A stretch of 64,000 bases of DNA from Staphylococcus chromogenes (GCF_029024625.1 NZ_CP118953.1:992001-1056000), one strand, 5' to 3'; positions 18,539 through 28,325 are shown, counted from the stretch's first letter. Notes: a model not told the origin generated them from the sequence alone. A program made the numbers and translations.

Positions 18539-19666
18539 ATGGAAAAAGTGATTTTATTTGATGTAGATGGTGTTTTTTTAGATGAGGGAAGATGTTTTGA
18601 TGTTTCAGCATTAGCAGTTTATGAATTACTTTTTGATGAAATGTATTTAAATTTAGGCGATAGTGTAGATTTGAGTCATTTAAAAGATTCTCAAATCCAG
18701 GCGATTCGTAATGATATTTTTGAGAACGATATGATTTTAAATCACTTGAAATCTTTAGGGATCAACTCGAATTGGGATATGTTATTTGTTGTATTTTCGA
18801 TTCATTTTATCAATTTGTTAAAACAGCTCAATGAAGAAGACCGTCAGCATTTTTTAGATTCAAAGTCAATTTCTCAAACACAAATCAAAAGTTTAGGTGA
18901 CAAATTCACAAATAAAGTCATCGACTATGCAGCACCATTAGACTTTTTATCCACTTGCTCAAAAGGTAAAGAAGCATTGTATGAAGAATTAAAACAATTT
19001 GCAGGTTTACTATTGAATACGACAAATGTTTCGCTCTTTGATATTCAAAGTCCTTTGTGGAAGTTTGCGCAATCTATTTATCAAGAGTGGTATCTAGGAC
19101 GAACATTATTTGAAGAAGTTGAAAAGCAACAGCCAAAATCACATTTTAAAAAGGGTTATATATATCATGAAAAACCACTTGTTCCAATAGACGAAGTTAA
19201 AAACCTTTTGTGTGAACTTAAAGAAAAGGGATATAAAATCGCTATTGCAACAGGACGAACTCGGGGAGAAACGTTAATCCCCTTTAAGTCATTAGGGCTA
19301 TTAGAACATTTTAATGAATCACATATTGTAACTGCGAGTGAAGTGATGGATGTCGAGCAGAAATATCCGGATTTGAAACCACTAGGTAAACCTAATCCTT
19401 TTAGCTATATTGCAGCTTTAAACGGTAATCAAGTAGAAGATTATTATCAATACGCAACAAATCAATCAAATTGTGCAAACAAAGAAGAAGTGACGATTGT
19501 GGGAGATTCTCTAGCAGATTTAATATGCGCCCAAAAAATGAATGCCTATTTTATTGGGACCTTATCGGGATTAAAAGGTCAAGATGCACGTGAAGAATTA
19601 GAAAAGCATCATGCTGACCAAATTGTAAATCATGTGCTAGATATACGTGCGACATTTATTGAGTAG
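18539..19666 (+). CDS. HAD-superfamily hydrolase with large cap insertion
   Basis: The 375 residues hold all four HAD motifs: DVDGV (8-12), TGR (238-240), GKPNPF (283-288) and VGDSLADL (321-328). Between the first two lies a helical insertion of more than 200 residues, far larger than a standard cap. The substrate is unknown. The start at 18539 has GGAGG a few bases upstream; an in-frame ATG at 18470 lacks a binding site. The gene converges with serA and its aminotransferase partner. Since phosphoserine phosphatase is also a HAD enzyme, a serine-pathway role is conceivable but unproven. A 12 of 15 CodY-like match lies at 18504-18518. Confidence 0.8.
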   Translation: MEKVILFDVDGVFLDEGRCFDVSALAVYELLFDEMYLNLGDSVDLSHLKDSQIQAIRNDIFENDMILNHLKSLGINSNWDMLFVVFSIHFINLLKQLNEEDRQHFLDSKSISQTQIKSLGDKFTNKVIDYAAPLDFLSTCSKGKEALYEELKQFAGLLLNTTNVSLFDIQSPLWKFAQSIYQEWYLGRTLFEEVEKQQPKSHFKKGYIYHEKPLVPIDEVKNLLCELKEKGYKIAIATGRTRGETLIPFKSLGLLEHFNESHIVTASEVMDVEQKYPDLKPLGKPNPFSYIAALNGNQVEDYYQYATNQSNCANKEEVTIVGDSLADLICAQKMNAYFIGTLSGLKGQDAREELEKHHADQIVNHVLDIRATFIE

Positions 19667-19716
19667 TGGGTTGTAGATGTAATAAGAGCGTCAAGATATA
19701 GAAGATAACTTAAATA

Positions 19717-19760
19717 ATAGAGCCATCAAAATTGAGGTGAGGTAATTTTGATGGCTCTAT
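19717..19760. terminator. Bidirectional terminator between the HAD gene and serA
   Basis: A perfect 17-bp stem joins 19717-19733 with 19744-19760 around a 10-base loop, flanked by T-rich sequence on both strands. Confidence 0.88.
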
Positions 19761-19805
19761 CTTTATATGATTAAACAAAAGAATTTACAAATGGTCTTAT
19801 TCCTA

Positions 19806-21398
19806 CTACAAATTCAAAGTGACAGGTGTTACTGAACGAAAGCCATCAATATGCAACAAATGAGATTCAACTTGATCATTAATAGGGTGATCTATTGATA
19901 AAATCATCATGGCATGACCGCCAATATTTGTCCGACCTAAGTGCATAGAGGCTATATTAACATCATGTTCTCCTAAAATTTGTCCTGTCTTTCCAACGAT
20001 ACCTGGTCGATCATGATGATGAATGACTAATTGATATTGTTCCGGTCTAAAATCAACAGGATAGTCGTTGATACGTACAATACGAGGGCCAAATCCATTT
20101 AGAACAGTGGCTCCAATTTTAACTGTGTCCCCTTTGTTAATTAACTCAAGTTCGATATAATTGCTAAATCCTTTTTTACTTTTTGTTTTTTCAATAGAAT
20201 AAGTGACATTTTGTTCGCTTAGAAGTGCAAGTGCATTTATCAGATTCACATGATCTCCCATATCTTGCTGTAATACCCCTTTGACGAGTGTTCGTGTAAT
20301 CAAACTTGTATCATCTAAAGCAATATCTCCTGCATAGGTAATATTTAATTCACGTGGAGCTTTCGGTAAAAGTTGAATACCCATTTCACCAGTAACTCGT
20401 GCCAGTTCAACAAATGGCTGTAATGCTTCGTCGTCTCCTAAAATAAAATTAGGGGCGTTGACGGCATGTGCAATATGTTGCTCTGTTAATATATCGATGA
20501 TGTCTTCAGAAACAGACACGGCTACTTTTTCTTGCGCTTCAATTGTAGAGGCTCCCAAATGAGGTGTGACTATGACTTTTGGATGTTGTACCAAAGGTGA
20601 ATGAGTTGCTGGCTCATTTTCAAATACATCTATCGCTGCTCCGGCGATTTTTTCATGATCTAAAGCTTCAATGAGTGCATTTTCGTCAATGATACCACCA
20701 CGTGCTACATTAATAATACGAAGCTCTGGTTTTGCTTGTTCGAAAAATGAAGCACCCACTATCCCTTTTGTTTTTTCAGTTAAAGGTGTATGTACGGTTA
20801 CAAAGTCAGATTTTTGAGCGATTTCATCAACCGTCGCACGTGTGAAATCCAATTCTTTTGCCTTATCTTCAGTAAGATAGGGATCATAAGCGAGGATATC
20901 CATACCAAAACTTTGCAAACGTTTTGCCACGCCAATTCCGATACGTCCGGTACCAATAACACCTAACGTTTTACGATATAATTCAGTGCCTCGAAATAAT
21001 TTTCTATCCCATTCGCCACTTTTTAATGAAGCATGCGCTTGAGGAATGTTGCGTGCCATTGCGAGAATCATAGCCACCGAATGCTCTGTCGCAGAAATTG
21101 TATTACCATCAGGGGCATTAATCACAATAATTCCACGTTTGGTTGCATGATCTAGATCGATATTATCTACACCCACACCTGCACGCGCTACGACTTTAAG
21201 TTGGTGTGCGGCATTGAGTAAGTTAGCCGTAACCTGAGTTTGGCTACGAACAATGAGCGCATCGAATTCTGGGATAATTTGAATTAATTCTGATTCACTT
21301 AAACCTGTTTGATTAATGACTTCAAATCGTGTATCTTCATTTAAGCTTTTTAGACCCTCTTCTGAAATAGGGTCAGCGACGAGTACTTTATAAGACAT
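19806..21398 (-). CDS. serA: D-3-phosphoglycerate dehydrogenase
   Basis: SerA oxidises 3-phosphoglycerate to 3-phosphohydroxypyruvate, the first committed step of serine synthesis. The protein is the long form (about 530 residues): a catalytic and NAD-binding part (GTGRIGIGVAKR, ARGGIIDENAL, HLGASTIEAQEKVA), a middle regulatory domain and a C-terminal ACT domain (HHHDRPGIVGKTG…) that binds serine. Two ATGs stand in tandem; the one at 21398 gives better spacing from GGAGGTGG. It overlaps the end of the aminotransferase gene by 11 bases, so translation is coupled. Confidence 0.96.
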   Translation of the reverse strand: MSYKVLVADPISEEGLKSLNEDTRFEVINQTGLSESELIQIIPEFDALIVRSQTQVTANLLNAAHQLKVVARAGVGVDNIDLDHATKRGIIVINAPDGNTISATEHSVAMILAMARNIPQAHASLKSGEWDRKLFRGTELYRKTLGVIGTGRIGIGVAKRLQSFGMDILAYDPYLTEDKAKELDFTRATVDEIAQKSDFVTVHTPLTEKTKGIVGASFFEQAKPELRIINVARGGIIDENALIEALDHEKIAGAAIDVFENEPATHSPLVQHPKVIVTPHLGASTIEAQEKVAVSVSEDIIDILTEQHIAHAVNAPNFILGDDEALQPFVELARVTGEMGIQLLPKAPRELNITYAGDIALDDTSLITRTLVKGVLQQDMGDHVNLINALALLSEQNVTYSIEKTKSKKGFSNYIELELINKGDTVKIGATVLNGFGPRIVRINDYPVDFRPEQYQLVIHHHDRPGIVGKTGQILGEHDVNIASMHLGRTNIGGHAMMILSIDHPINDQVESHLLHIDGFRSVTPVTLNL

Positions 21399-22548
21399 CA
21401 TTTACCACCTCCATAAATGCTTGCGTTCCTTTTCCAATATAAGATGTCTTACGATATTGTGAGAGTAAAATTTCTAGTGCTGAGATAAACGACAATAAGG
21501 TAAAAGGAGAGACATCCCCCATATGACCCACACGTAAAATTTGGCCTTTTAATTTACCTTGTCCTCCCGCAATAGTGATATTAAATTGCGTTTTAAGGTC
21601 TTTTTTGATTTTTTTAAGTTCATTTTCGTCCTTTGGAATAAAGGCGGTAACTGTAGGTGAGGCATGTTCATCTTTGACGAGGAGTTCTAAATCCAATGCG
21701 CGCAATGCCGTGCGTACAGCATCTCGAATTTGATAATGTTGCGCTATGATGGCATCAAAACCTACGCTTTCAATGTAACGTCTATATGCGATGATACCGC
21801 GAAAAGCTGAAATATTAGGCGTATAAGGCGTAGAATGTTGTAATAAGGATTTGTGATGTTTGGCCAAATCTAAATAAAATTTAGGTGTTTTGCTTTTGTA
21901 AAATTCATCTAGAGCACGTTGATTATAGGCAACAAAAGCAATGCCAGGAGGTAACGCCATTGCTTTTTGACTTCCTGAAATTAATACATCAATAGCATCT
22001 CTTTCCATATGAACATCAACAGCCCCGATACAGCTAACGCCATCTACGACAAAGAGGGGAGTTGTATTTAAGGTTTTTAATTTTGCCCCAAGTTGTGCGA
22101 CTGGATGGAGAACAGCCGTTGAAGTTTCACAAAATTGTGTAAAGACAGCTTTGATAGGCGTTTGGATTTCTTGTATAAATGAAAATACTTTTTCTGGATC
22201 AAAAGCTTCTCCCCATGGGACTTCATAGATATGTACATGAGTATAATATGTCTCGGCAATCTGCTTAAATCTATTACCAAATGCTCCAGAAACAATAACT
22301 ACAAAATGATCGTCTTTTTCTATCAAATTGACCATACTTGCTTCCAGTGCACTCGTTCCACTTGAGGACAAAATCATGACCTCTTCATCACTACCAAAAA
22401 CTAACTTTAGTGATTGGAATGCCTCTTTCGCAATAGCTTCAAAATCAGAAGAACGGTGACCCACCATAGGTAAATTCATTTCGGCTTGGATATGCGCAGG
22501 GACAGGTGTTGGACCTGGCGTTAATAATATGGAGTTTTGGAAATACAT
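21388..22548 (-). CDS. Class V (AGXT-type) aminotransferase paired with serA
   Basis: This PLP enzyme resembles alanine–glyoxylate/serine–pyruvate aminotransferases, sometimes labelled soluble hydrogenase 42 kDa subunit. The family N-terminus LTPGPTPVP and the PLP-lysine region SGSQKAMALPPG are clear in 386 residues. The ATG at 22548 follows AGGAGG; an in-frame TTG at 22554 is less likely. The overlap with serA argues that its job is transamination of phosphohydroxypyruvate, filling the SerC step, because no classical serC is in the window. That is inference from operon structure; glyoxylate or pyruvate are the alternatives. Confidence 0.85.
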   Translation of the reverse strand: MYFQNSILLTPGPTPVPAHIQAEMNLPMVGHRSSDFEAIAKEAFQSLKLVFGSDEEVMILSSSGTSALEASMVNLIEKDDHFVVIVSGAFGNRFKQIAETYYTHVHIYEVPWGEAFDPEKVFSFIQEIQTPIKAVFTQFCETSTAVLHPVAQLGAKLKTLNTTPLFVVDGVSCIGAVDVHMERDAIDVLISGSQKAMALPPGIAFVAYNQRALDEFYKSKTPKFYLDLAKHHKSLLQHSTPYTPNISAFRGIIAYRRYIESVGFDAIIAQHYQIRDAVRTALRALDLELLVKDEHASPTVTAFIPKDENELKKIKKDLKTQFNITIAGGQGKLKGQILRVGHMGDVSPFTLLSFISALEILLSQYRKTSYIGKGTQAFMEVVNDVL

Positions 22549-22585
22549 AAGCAACCTCCTTTAGTAAGATTTTTTAATTTTAACA

Positions 22586-22600
22586 AATATTCTGACAAAT
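22586..22600. promoter_or_regulatory. Weak CodY-like box before the aminotransferase–serA operon
   Basis: AATATTCTGACAAAT matches the CodY consensus at 12 of 15 positions, about 40 bases upstream of the operon's first ATG on the minus strand. Such partial matches are common in AT-rich DNA. Confidence 0.3.
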
Positions 22601-22610
22601 TAAAAGTAAA

Positions 22611-22638
22611 ATTTCACGGAACCTTTTTCCCGTGAAAT
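22611..22638 (-). terminator. Terminator after the osmC-like gene
   Basis: ATTTCACGG (22611-22619) and CCGTGAAAT (22630-22638) form a perfect 9-bp stem. On the minus strand it begins within the osmC stop codon and runs into TTTTACTTTT. Confidence 0.8.
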
Positions 22639-23084
22639 TAAATAATGATTTTTGCTCGACTTTCTATGCGTACATTGCCTCTTAAACTATTAGAGACCAT
22701 ACAATGATTATCCGCAATTTCAAGTAATCGTTTGATACGTCGTTCCAATTTATCTTTGGTTGCGTGATCTTCAACAGTAATTTGAATATCGTGTAAAATT
22801 TGCTTCATAGTAAATCTATTTTCATTAAATTCAGCTGTTCCAATTGATGTTATTTGTAGTTCTTGAATATTGAAATGCGCGCGCTCCAGTGTAGCGGCTA
22901 ATGAAATGGTAAAACAACTCCCTGCAGCACTGACTAATAATTCATCAGGATTTGTACCATGTCCCATCCCTCCTAATGATGCAGGAATAGAAAATGATTC
23001 TTGCAAAATATCCCCTTTAAATTTGCCTGTTTCATCACGGCCACCTTGCCAATGGAAATTCACTTTAAAATCGTGTTGAACCAA
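22638..23084 (-). CDS. OsmC/Ohr-family protein
   Basis: The 148 residues fit the OsmC fold of small thiol-dependent hydroperoxide reductases. The Cys in AAGSCFTISLAATLERA is the family's first conserved cysteine, and a second lies in DNHCMVSNSL near the C-terminus. This predicts peroxide or organic hydroperoxide reduction in the cytoplasm, although some family members have other roles. The start is TTG at 23084, with AAGGAG upstream. A terminator overlaps the stop codon. Confidence 0.85.
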   Translation of the reverse strand: MVQHDFKVNFHWQGGRDETGKFKGDILQESFSIPASLGGMGHGTNPDELLVSAAGSCFTISLAATLERAHFNIQELQITSIGTAEFNENRFTMKQILHDIQITVEDHATKDKLERRIKRLLEIADNHCMVSNSLRGNVRIESRAKIII

Positions 23085-23160
23085 ATTACTTCACTCCTTA
23101 TGAGAATGTGTTAAGTTTAGTGTAGATGAATTTTGTCACTTTGGAAAGGAAGGGGAGTTT

Positions 23161-23904
23161 ATGAAACTCAATAAACCTTTTAAGGAATTTAAAATCGTGG
23201 CTCATCGTGGTTTTTCAGAACAATTTCCAGAAAATACACGTGAAGCCTACCAAGCGGCTCTGAGTCGCCATATAGATATGCTAGAAATTGATTTACATAT
23301 GACGCGTGATGGAGCGCTTGTCGCAATACATGATGAATCCATCGATCGAACTTCTAATTCGAAAGGCGACGTGGCTTCCTATACGTTAGAGAAATTGAGA
23401 AGTTTTGATTTTGGAAGTTGGAAAAAAGGACATAAAGAAGCGGAAATTATGACCTTCGATGAAGTATTAAAATTATGTAAAAACTATTCTAAAACTTTGC
23501 TCATTGAAATAAAAAATCCAAAAAAATACCCAGGTATTGAAAAAGCAGTCATTCAAAAAATTAAAAATGCACAATTTCCATATTACAGAGTGATTATTCA
23601 ATCGTTCGATATGAACTCTGTGCAAACATTCCGTACATTAACACCTTATATTCAAACGGGTGTATTGATTAGTAAACGAAAATATTGGTTAAAACAACCA
23701 CCCTTCAAAGATATTGCAAGTTACGCTGATTATATTAATCCAAATTATAAATTAGCAAATCGTAAGTTTATAAAACGGGCACACTCAGAAAATTTAAAAG
23801 TCATTCCATATACTGTTAACGATATGAAGATTGCTAAAAAGTTGATTCAACGAGGCGTAGACGGTCTCATTACAGATGCACCAAGCCGATTGTTTAAATT
23901 ATAA
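23161..23904 (+). CDS. Cytosolic glycerophosphodiester phosphodiesterase
   Basis: The protein belongs to the GDPD family, which cleaves glycerophosphodiesters to glycerol-3-phosphate and an alcohol. Its 247 residues include the key elements AHRG…PENT, EIDLHMTRDG and the HDESIDRTSN loop, so the active site looks intact. There is no signal peptide, so this is the intracellular kind, not secreted GlpQ. A typical site lies before the ATG and a strong terminator follows. It stands divergent from the osmC-like gene with only about 75 bases between starts. Confidence 0.9.
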   Translation: MKLNKPFKEFKIVAHRGFSEQFPENTREAYQAALSRHIDMLEIDLHMTRDGALVAIHDESIDRTSNSKGDVASYTLEKLRSFDFGSWKKGHKEAEIMTFDEVLKLCKNYSKTLLIEIKNPKKYPGIEKAVIQKIKNAQFPYYRVIIQSFDMNSVQTFRTLTPYIQTGVLISKRKYWLKQPPFKDIASYADYINPNYKLANRKFIKRAHSENLKVIPYTVNDMKIAKKLIQRGVDGLITDAPSRLFKL

Positions 23905-23960
23905 TTTAAATAACAGGAGAGGTAAACTGTGGTTAGTTTGTTTCCTCGCTTTTAAAAATA

Positions 23961-24001
23961 AGCTGTCGACATGATGACGTACGATGTCGACAGCTTTTTT
24001 A
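23961..24001 (+). terminator. Terminator after the GDPD gene
   Basis: AGCTGTCGACAT (23961-23972) pairs perfectly with ATGTCGACAGCT (23984-23995) and runs into seven T residues. Confidence 0.92.
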
Positions 24002-24034
24002 GTATCAATTTTGATAAGTGAATAAAAAGAAACT

Positions 24035-24994
24035 TTAGTTCGCATTTTTTAATAATTTTTCATAAGCTCCAATAGCTACTGCTAAATCGAAGTGTGCTGC
24101 ACCAACACATTTAAAAATGCTGATTTCGTCATCTTGTTTCCTTAATGATTCATCATTCAACACGACAGATTGTAAATCACCATCAATTTCATCAAATTTA
24201 AAGATATTTTGCTGATCCGCTTCTATAAATTCTCCTGATTCTTCTTTTACACCTTCAATATCATCAAAGACAATATGTTGGGCATCTGGAAATAAATGAA
24301 AATCGAGTTCTTTCATATCTGGACGATAAGAACCTATCCCATTGATATGCGTCCCTTTTTGCACATCTTTCGCTTCAAACACGGGTGATTGAGAGGCGGT
24401 TTGACAATTAATGATATCTGACTGCTTAACGAGCGTTTGAACGTCTTGCACAATGTCGACTTCTAAAGAAGGGAAGGACTGAAAAATGCGTTGTTTAAAC
24501 TGTTCAGCTTTTTCTTGCGTTCTGTTATAGAGTAATACTTTCTTTATCGGGCGTACTTCTAAATTGCCTAATAATTGTTCAAAGGCCATTCCTCCAGTCC
24601 CAATCATTCCTAAAGTTTGACTCTGAGTACGGCTCATATATTTTGTCGCGATACCGCTTAAAGCTCCTGTACGCAAACGCGTTAAATAACTAGCATCAAG
24701 ACTTGCAACATGCTCACCCGTCTCGATATTCGTAATAATGATGTTCGCTTGAGTGGTAGGGCGCCCTTGTTGTGGGTTTTCAGGCGTAATTGATGTAATT
24801 TTAATGATGCCCATTTGTTTTTCTGTATGAATACAAGGCATGTAAAGCATGGACTTTGCACCTTCTCCAGTAGGAAGAACGACACGTTGTGCGGTAGTAA
24901 TCGCATCCATATTATTAAAAAGTGTCTCAATATCTTTAATTGCATCAGACATTTTGTATGTAGATTGAATGATTTCATCGTTCCATATTTTCAT
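24035..24994 (-). CDS. Ornithine cyclodeaminase / mu-crystallin family dehydrogenase
   Basis: The 319 residues carry the family's N-terminal substrate domain and a Rossmann NAD(P) fold (GMIGTGGMAFEQL). Members include ornithine cyclodeaminase, archaeal alanine dehydrogenase, SbnB and ketimine reductases. The segment holding the catalytic Asp of ornithine cyclodeaminase (GADxPGKxEL) reads GSYRPDMKEL here, so the Asp is replaced by Tyr in that alignment and classical ornithine cyclisation is doubtful. The substrate is unknown. The gene is single, preceded by GAGGAGG, with no biosynthetic neighbours to suggest a role. Confidence 0.75.
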   Translation of the reverse strand: MKIWNDEIIQSTYKMSDAIKDIETLFNNMDAITTAQRVVLPTGEGAKSMLYMPCIHTEKQMGIIKITSITPENPQQGRPTTQANIIITNIETGEHVASLDASYLTRLRTGALSGIATKYMSRTQSQTLGMIGTGGMAFEQLLGNLEVRPIKKVLLYNRTQEKAEQFKQRIFQSFPSLEVDIVQDVQTLVKQSDIINCQTASQSPVFEAKDVQKGTHINGIGSYRPDMKELDFHLFPDAQHIVFDDIEGVKEESGEFIEADQQNIFKFDEIDGDLQSVVLNDESLRKQDDEISIFKCVGAAHFDLAVAIGAYEKLLKNAN

Positions 24995-25116
24995 TATGAT
25001 TCCTCCTCATGCAGTAGATAATTTCAGTATACGTATATTCCAGTGCGTTGAAAAGTACGGACGATTCTCAAATAGCGGAGATAATCCGTTTAATTAAGGA
25101 AGGGCAAATGAATCAA

Positions 25117-25147
25117 CAAAAAAACCACCATACATTTGTATGGTGGT
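25117..25147 (-). terminator. Terminator after rpsD
   Basis: ACCACCATAC and GTATGGTGGT (within 25124-25147) form a 10-bp stem with a tight loop. On the minus strand it runs into seven T residues. Confidence 0.9.
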
Positions 25148-25162
25148 GCGATAAGACGAAGA

Positions 25163-25765
25163 TTAACGTGAGTAGTACTCAACGATTAATTGTTCGTTGA
25201 TTTCAGCTGGTAATTCGCTACGTTCAGGAAGACGTACGAAAGTACCTTTTAAGTTATCAGCGTCAAATTCTAAGTAGTCAGGAACGAAATTATTGATTTC
25301 GATGGACTCTTCGATAATCGCTAATTTTTTAGATTTTTCACGAACAGTGATTTCTTGACCAGGTTTTAAAGTATATGATGGGATGTCTACACGTTTACCA
25401 TCTACTTCAACATGACCATGACCTACTAATTGACGTGCTTGACGACGTGTACGTGCTAAACCTAATGCGTAAACCACTGCATCTAAACGGCTAGCTAATA
25501 AGATCATGAAGTTTTCACCGTGAACACCGCCTTGTTTACCAGCAGCTTCGAAAGTGTTACGGAATTGTCTTTCAGTCATTCCATATAAGTAACGTAATTT
25601 TTGTTTTTCACGTAATTGTAATCCATACTCAGATAATTTTTTACGTTGAGTTGGACCATGTTGTCCTGGTGCATAAGGACGTTTTTCTAATTCTTTACCA
25701 GTACCTGATAATGAGATACCTAAACGACGAGATTTTTTCCAGCTTGAACCTCTGAATCGAGCCAT
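25163..25765 (-). CDS. rpsD: Small ribosomal subunit protein S4 (uS4)
   Basis: S4 nucleates 30S assembly by binding the 5' domain of 16S rRNA, and in Bacillota represses its own mRNA. The 200 residues begin [16 protein letters not shown] and contain the S4 RNA-binding domain near residues 90-155 ([28 protein letters not shown]). This is the version without zinc-binding cysteines. The gene is monocistronic with its own promoter, a structured leader and a terminator. GGAGGAG precedes the ATG. Confidence 0.98.
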   Translation of the reverse strand: MARFRGSSWKKSRRLGISLSGTGKELEKRPYAPGQHGPTQRKKLSEYGLQLREKQKLRYLYGMTERQFRNTFEAAGKQGGVHGENFMILLASRLDAVVYALGLARTRRQARQLVGHGHVEVDGKRVDIPSYTLKPGQEITVREKSKKLAIIEESIEINNFVPDYLEFDADNLKGTFVRLPERSELPAEINEQLIVEYYSR

Positions 25766-25799
25766 AATTGACTCCTCCTTTATCTTTTTTGTTGTTATG

Positions 25800-25942
25800 A
25801 AAAAACAAAAAAGAGTGTTGAATGCTCGTAAAGATATGATATTTTATGTGTCCTCGCCTCATAGCTACGGTTACACGGCACGCCCGCTTTGGGAATATCA
25901 TAGCGCCTCACAATATTCAACTGCTATTTTCGTTTTTCACAC
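25800..25942 (-). ncRNA. Structured rpsD leader, probable S4 autoregulatory RNA
   Basis: The 5' untranslated region can fold around two nested long-range helices: 25817-25823 with 25915-25921 (GTTGAAT/ATTCAAC) and 25835-25843 with 25894-25902 (TATGATATT/AATATCATA). GC-rich sequence lies inside. S4 leaders with a pseudoknotted fold are established in Bacillota; position and layout fit that class. I have not aligned it to the family model. Confidence 0.7.
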
Positions 25943-25949
25943 AAAGACA

Positions 25950-25977
25950 ATTGTACCATGGTGGCATTAAAAGTCAA
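25950..25977 (-). promoter_or_regulatory. rpsD promoter
   Basis: On the minus strand TTGACT (plus 25972-25977), a 16-base spacer and TACAAT (plus 25950-25955) give a good vegetative promoter. Transcription would start near 25943, just before the leader RNA. Confidence 0.7.
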
Positions 25978-25992
25978 GTGTAATCTTAAACT

Positions 25993-26448
25993 TTATAAAT
26001 GGCGCTCTAAAACTTCAACGATTGTTTGTAAACCTTGCTCATCTGAATGGCTAAATCGATCTTTAATAGGGGCGTCAATATCTAATACACCGATAATTTC
26101 GTTATTTTTATGAATTGGAAGCACTATTTCTGATTGACTATTCGCATCACACGCAATATGACCAGGAAAAGCATTCACGTCAGCAACACGTTGAACGCTA
26201 TCATGTTTAACAGCAGTACCACATACACCACTACCGATTTGAATATGGACACAGGCAGGTTTACCTTGAAAGGGCCCCAAAATTAACGCATTGTTTTTTA
26301 GTAAATAAAAGCCAACCCAATTAATATCGGATAGGTTTTCATTTAAGAGTGCGGATGTATTACTTAAATTTGCAATGATATCCGTCTCGTCAGTCAATAA
26401 TGCATCCAGTTGACGCGAGATTAAATCGTAATTTGTTTGATTATTCAT
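25993..26448 (-). CDS. GAF-domain free methionine-(R)-sulfoxide reductase
   Basis: The protein resembles YtsP/fRMsr, a single GAF domain that reduces free methionine-R-sulfoxide with cysteines at its active site. In 151 residues the family cysteine motifs GVCGTAV and HIACD are present, with NWVGFYLL earlier. It acts in the cytoplasm and protects against oxidation. It lies next to rpsD and divergent from ezrA. No terminator of its own was found. Confidence 0.85.
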   Translation of the reverse strand: MNNQTNYDLISRQLDALLTDETDIIANLSNTSALLNENLSDINWVGFYLLKNNALILGPFQGKPACVHIQIGSGVCGTAVKHDSVQRVADVNAFPGHIACDANSQSEIVLPIHKNNEIIGVLDIDAPIKDRFSHSDEQGLQTIVEVLERHL

Positions 26449-26617
26449 AATAGGTTGCCACTCCCCCTTGAAATTTTAAAATTATTATAGCCTTTTCATA
26501 CAAGTTACGCAATTTGTAGCGAATGTATGGTAAACTTTTATTATTGAAGATTTCATTTTAATGCGTTATAGAATTACGTTATAATGAATTTATGTTTTTA
26601 GAAGGAGACGAAAGGAC

Positions 26618-28318
26618 ATGGCATTATATATTATTTTAGCTATTATCATCATTATACTGATTGGTATCGGTATCCTTTTTATGATGCGATCCAACAAGAG
26701 AACCATCATTCAAAGTGCAGAAGATCGTAAAGTAAAATTAAACGATCTCTCTTATGACGAAAGTTTACATAAGTTAGAGCAATTGAATTTGACAGGTCAA
26801 ACAAAAGCCGAATACGACGCATTAAATTCGTCATGGAAATCATCCCTTAATGACTACTTAATGCCAGTAGATGAAAAGATTCACGAAGCAGAAGTAAATT
26901 TAGATAAATTTAAATTTACGCAAGCAGAAACGGACATCAATGATGCGCACGAAATGATGGATGCGTATGAAGCCAAACATTTAGAATTAACTGAAAAAGC
27001 CGACAAGGTATTGAAGATTCATCATGACAGTGATGAGCTATTTGAACAAACTAAAGAAGAACATCGCAAACTCAAGCGTGAGGTGCTTGCGAATCGTCAT
27101 CAATTTGGAGAGGCTGCTCCGCCATTAGAAAAAGAAATAGAACAAGTGGAACCAGAATTGTCTTTATACGAAGAATTAAAGCAAGAAGGGAATTTTAGAC
27201 AAGCACACGAACATATTAAAAATTTAAATGAAGACTTAACATTTTTGAAAGAAGATATGAAAGAAATTCCTGATTTAATTCGCGAGGCACAAAAAGAGTT
27301 GCCAGGACAATTTCAAGATTTGAAATATGGCGTGCGTGATTTAAAAGTGGAAGGTTATGATTTAGATCACGTTAAAGTCGATGGTACATTACAGAGCTTG
27401 AAAACAGAATTAAGCTTTGTAGAACCTATGATTAGTCGGTTAGAGTTAGATGAAGCGAATAAAAAATTAGAAAATATTAATCTACAGTTAGATGAAATGT
27501 ATGATTTGATTGAGCATGAAGTGAAAGCTAAAAATGCTGTAGAAGAATCAAAAGAGCGTATTACAGATGATTTATTTCATGCGAAAGATATGAACTATAC
27601 GCTACAAACTGAAATTGAATACGGACGAGAAAACTACTACATTAACGAAAGCGACATCCAAAGCGTTCGACAATTTGAAAATGAAATTCAAAATTTAATT
27701 ACGGTATACGACGAAATTTTGATGGAGATGGCAAAATCATCTGTACGATATAGTGAAGTGCAAGATAATTTGAAATATATTGAAGATCACGTTGACGTAA
27801 TTAACGAAAAACAACAAAAGCTTCAAAACCATCTTGTGTCATTACGAGAAGATGAGGCAGAGGCAGAAGAGCACATTTTACGTGTTCAAAGTAAAAAAGA
27901 AGAAATTTATCGACGCCTACTCGCTTCAAACTTAACGAGTGTGCCTGAACGTTTCATCATTCTTAAAAACGAAATTGACTATGAAGTCAGAGAAGTGAAT
28001 GAACGTTTTAGTGAAAGACCCGTTAATGTTCAACACTTAAAAGATAAGGTGAATAAAGTCGTATTACAAATGAATAAGTTTGAAGATGAAGCGAATGATG
28101 TATTAATCAATGCAGTCTATGCCGAAAAGCTCATTCAATATGGTAATCGCTATCGAAAAGACTACAACGATTTAGATAAGAGCTTAAATGAGGCCGAACG
28201 TTTATTTAAAAATAACCGTTATAAACGTTCAAGTGAAATCTCTGCACAAGCTTTAGACCGTGTAGAACCTGGTATTTCTGAAACGATAGAACGTGAAGTA
28301 ATGAATCAACAACCTTAA
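26618..28318 (+). CDS. ezrA: EzrA, septation ring formation regulator
   Basis: EzrA is a membrane-anchored FtsZ regulator and divisome scaffold. The 566-residue protein has one N-terminal transmembrane helix (residues 3-22) followed by a long spectrin-like coiled-coil cytoplasmic domain rich in E, K and L. This is the normal family length and layout. The ATG is preceded by AGAAGGAG. A strong terminator follows, so it forms its own unit. Confidence 0.96.
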   Translation: MALYIILAIIIIILIGIGILFMMRSNKRTIIQSAEDRKVKLNDLSYDESLHKLEQLNLTGQTKAEYDALNSSWKSSLNDYLMPVDEKIHEAEVNLDKFKFTQAETDINDAHEMMDAYEAKHLELTEKADKVLKIHHDSDELFEQTKEEHRKLKREVLANRHQFGEAAPPLEKEIEQVEPELSLYEELKQEGNFRQAHEHIKNLNEDLTFLKEDMKEIPDLIREAQKELPGQFQDLKYGVRDLKVEGYDLDHVKVDGTLQSLKTELSFVEPMISRLELDEANKKLENINLQLDEMYDLIEHEVKAKNAVEESKERITDDLFHAKDMNYTLQTEIEYGRENYYINESDIQSVRQFENEIQNLITVYDEILMEMAKSSVRYSEVQDNLKYIEDHVDVINEKQQKLQNHLVSLREDEAEAEEHILRVQSKKEEIYRRLLASNLTSVPERFIILKNEIDYEVREVNERFSERPVNVQHLKDKVNKVVLQMNKFEDEANDVLINAVYAEKLIQYGNRYRKDYNDLDKSLNEAERLFKNNRYKRSSEISAQALDRVEPGISETIEREVMNQQP

Positions 28319-28325
28319 TCACTGA

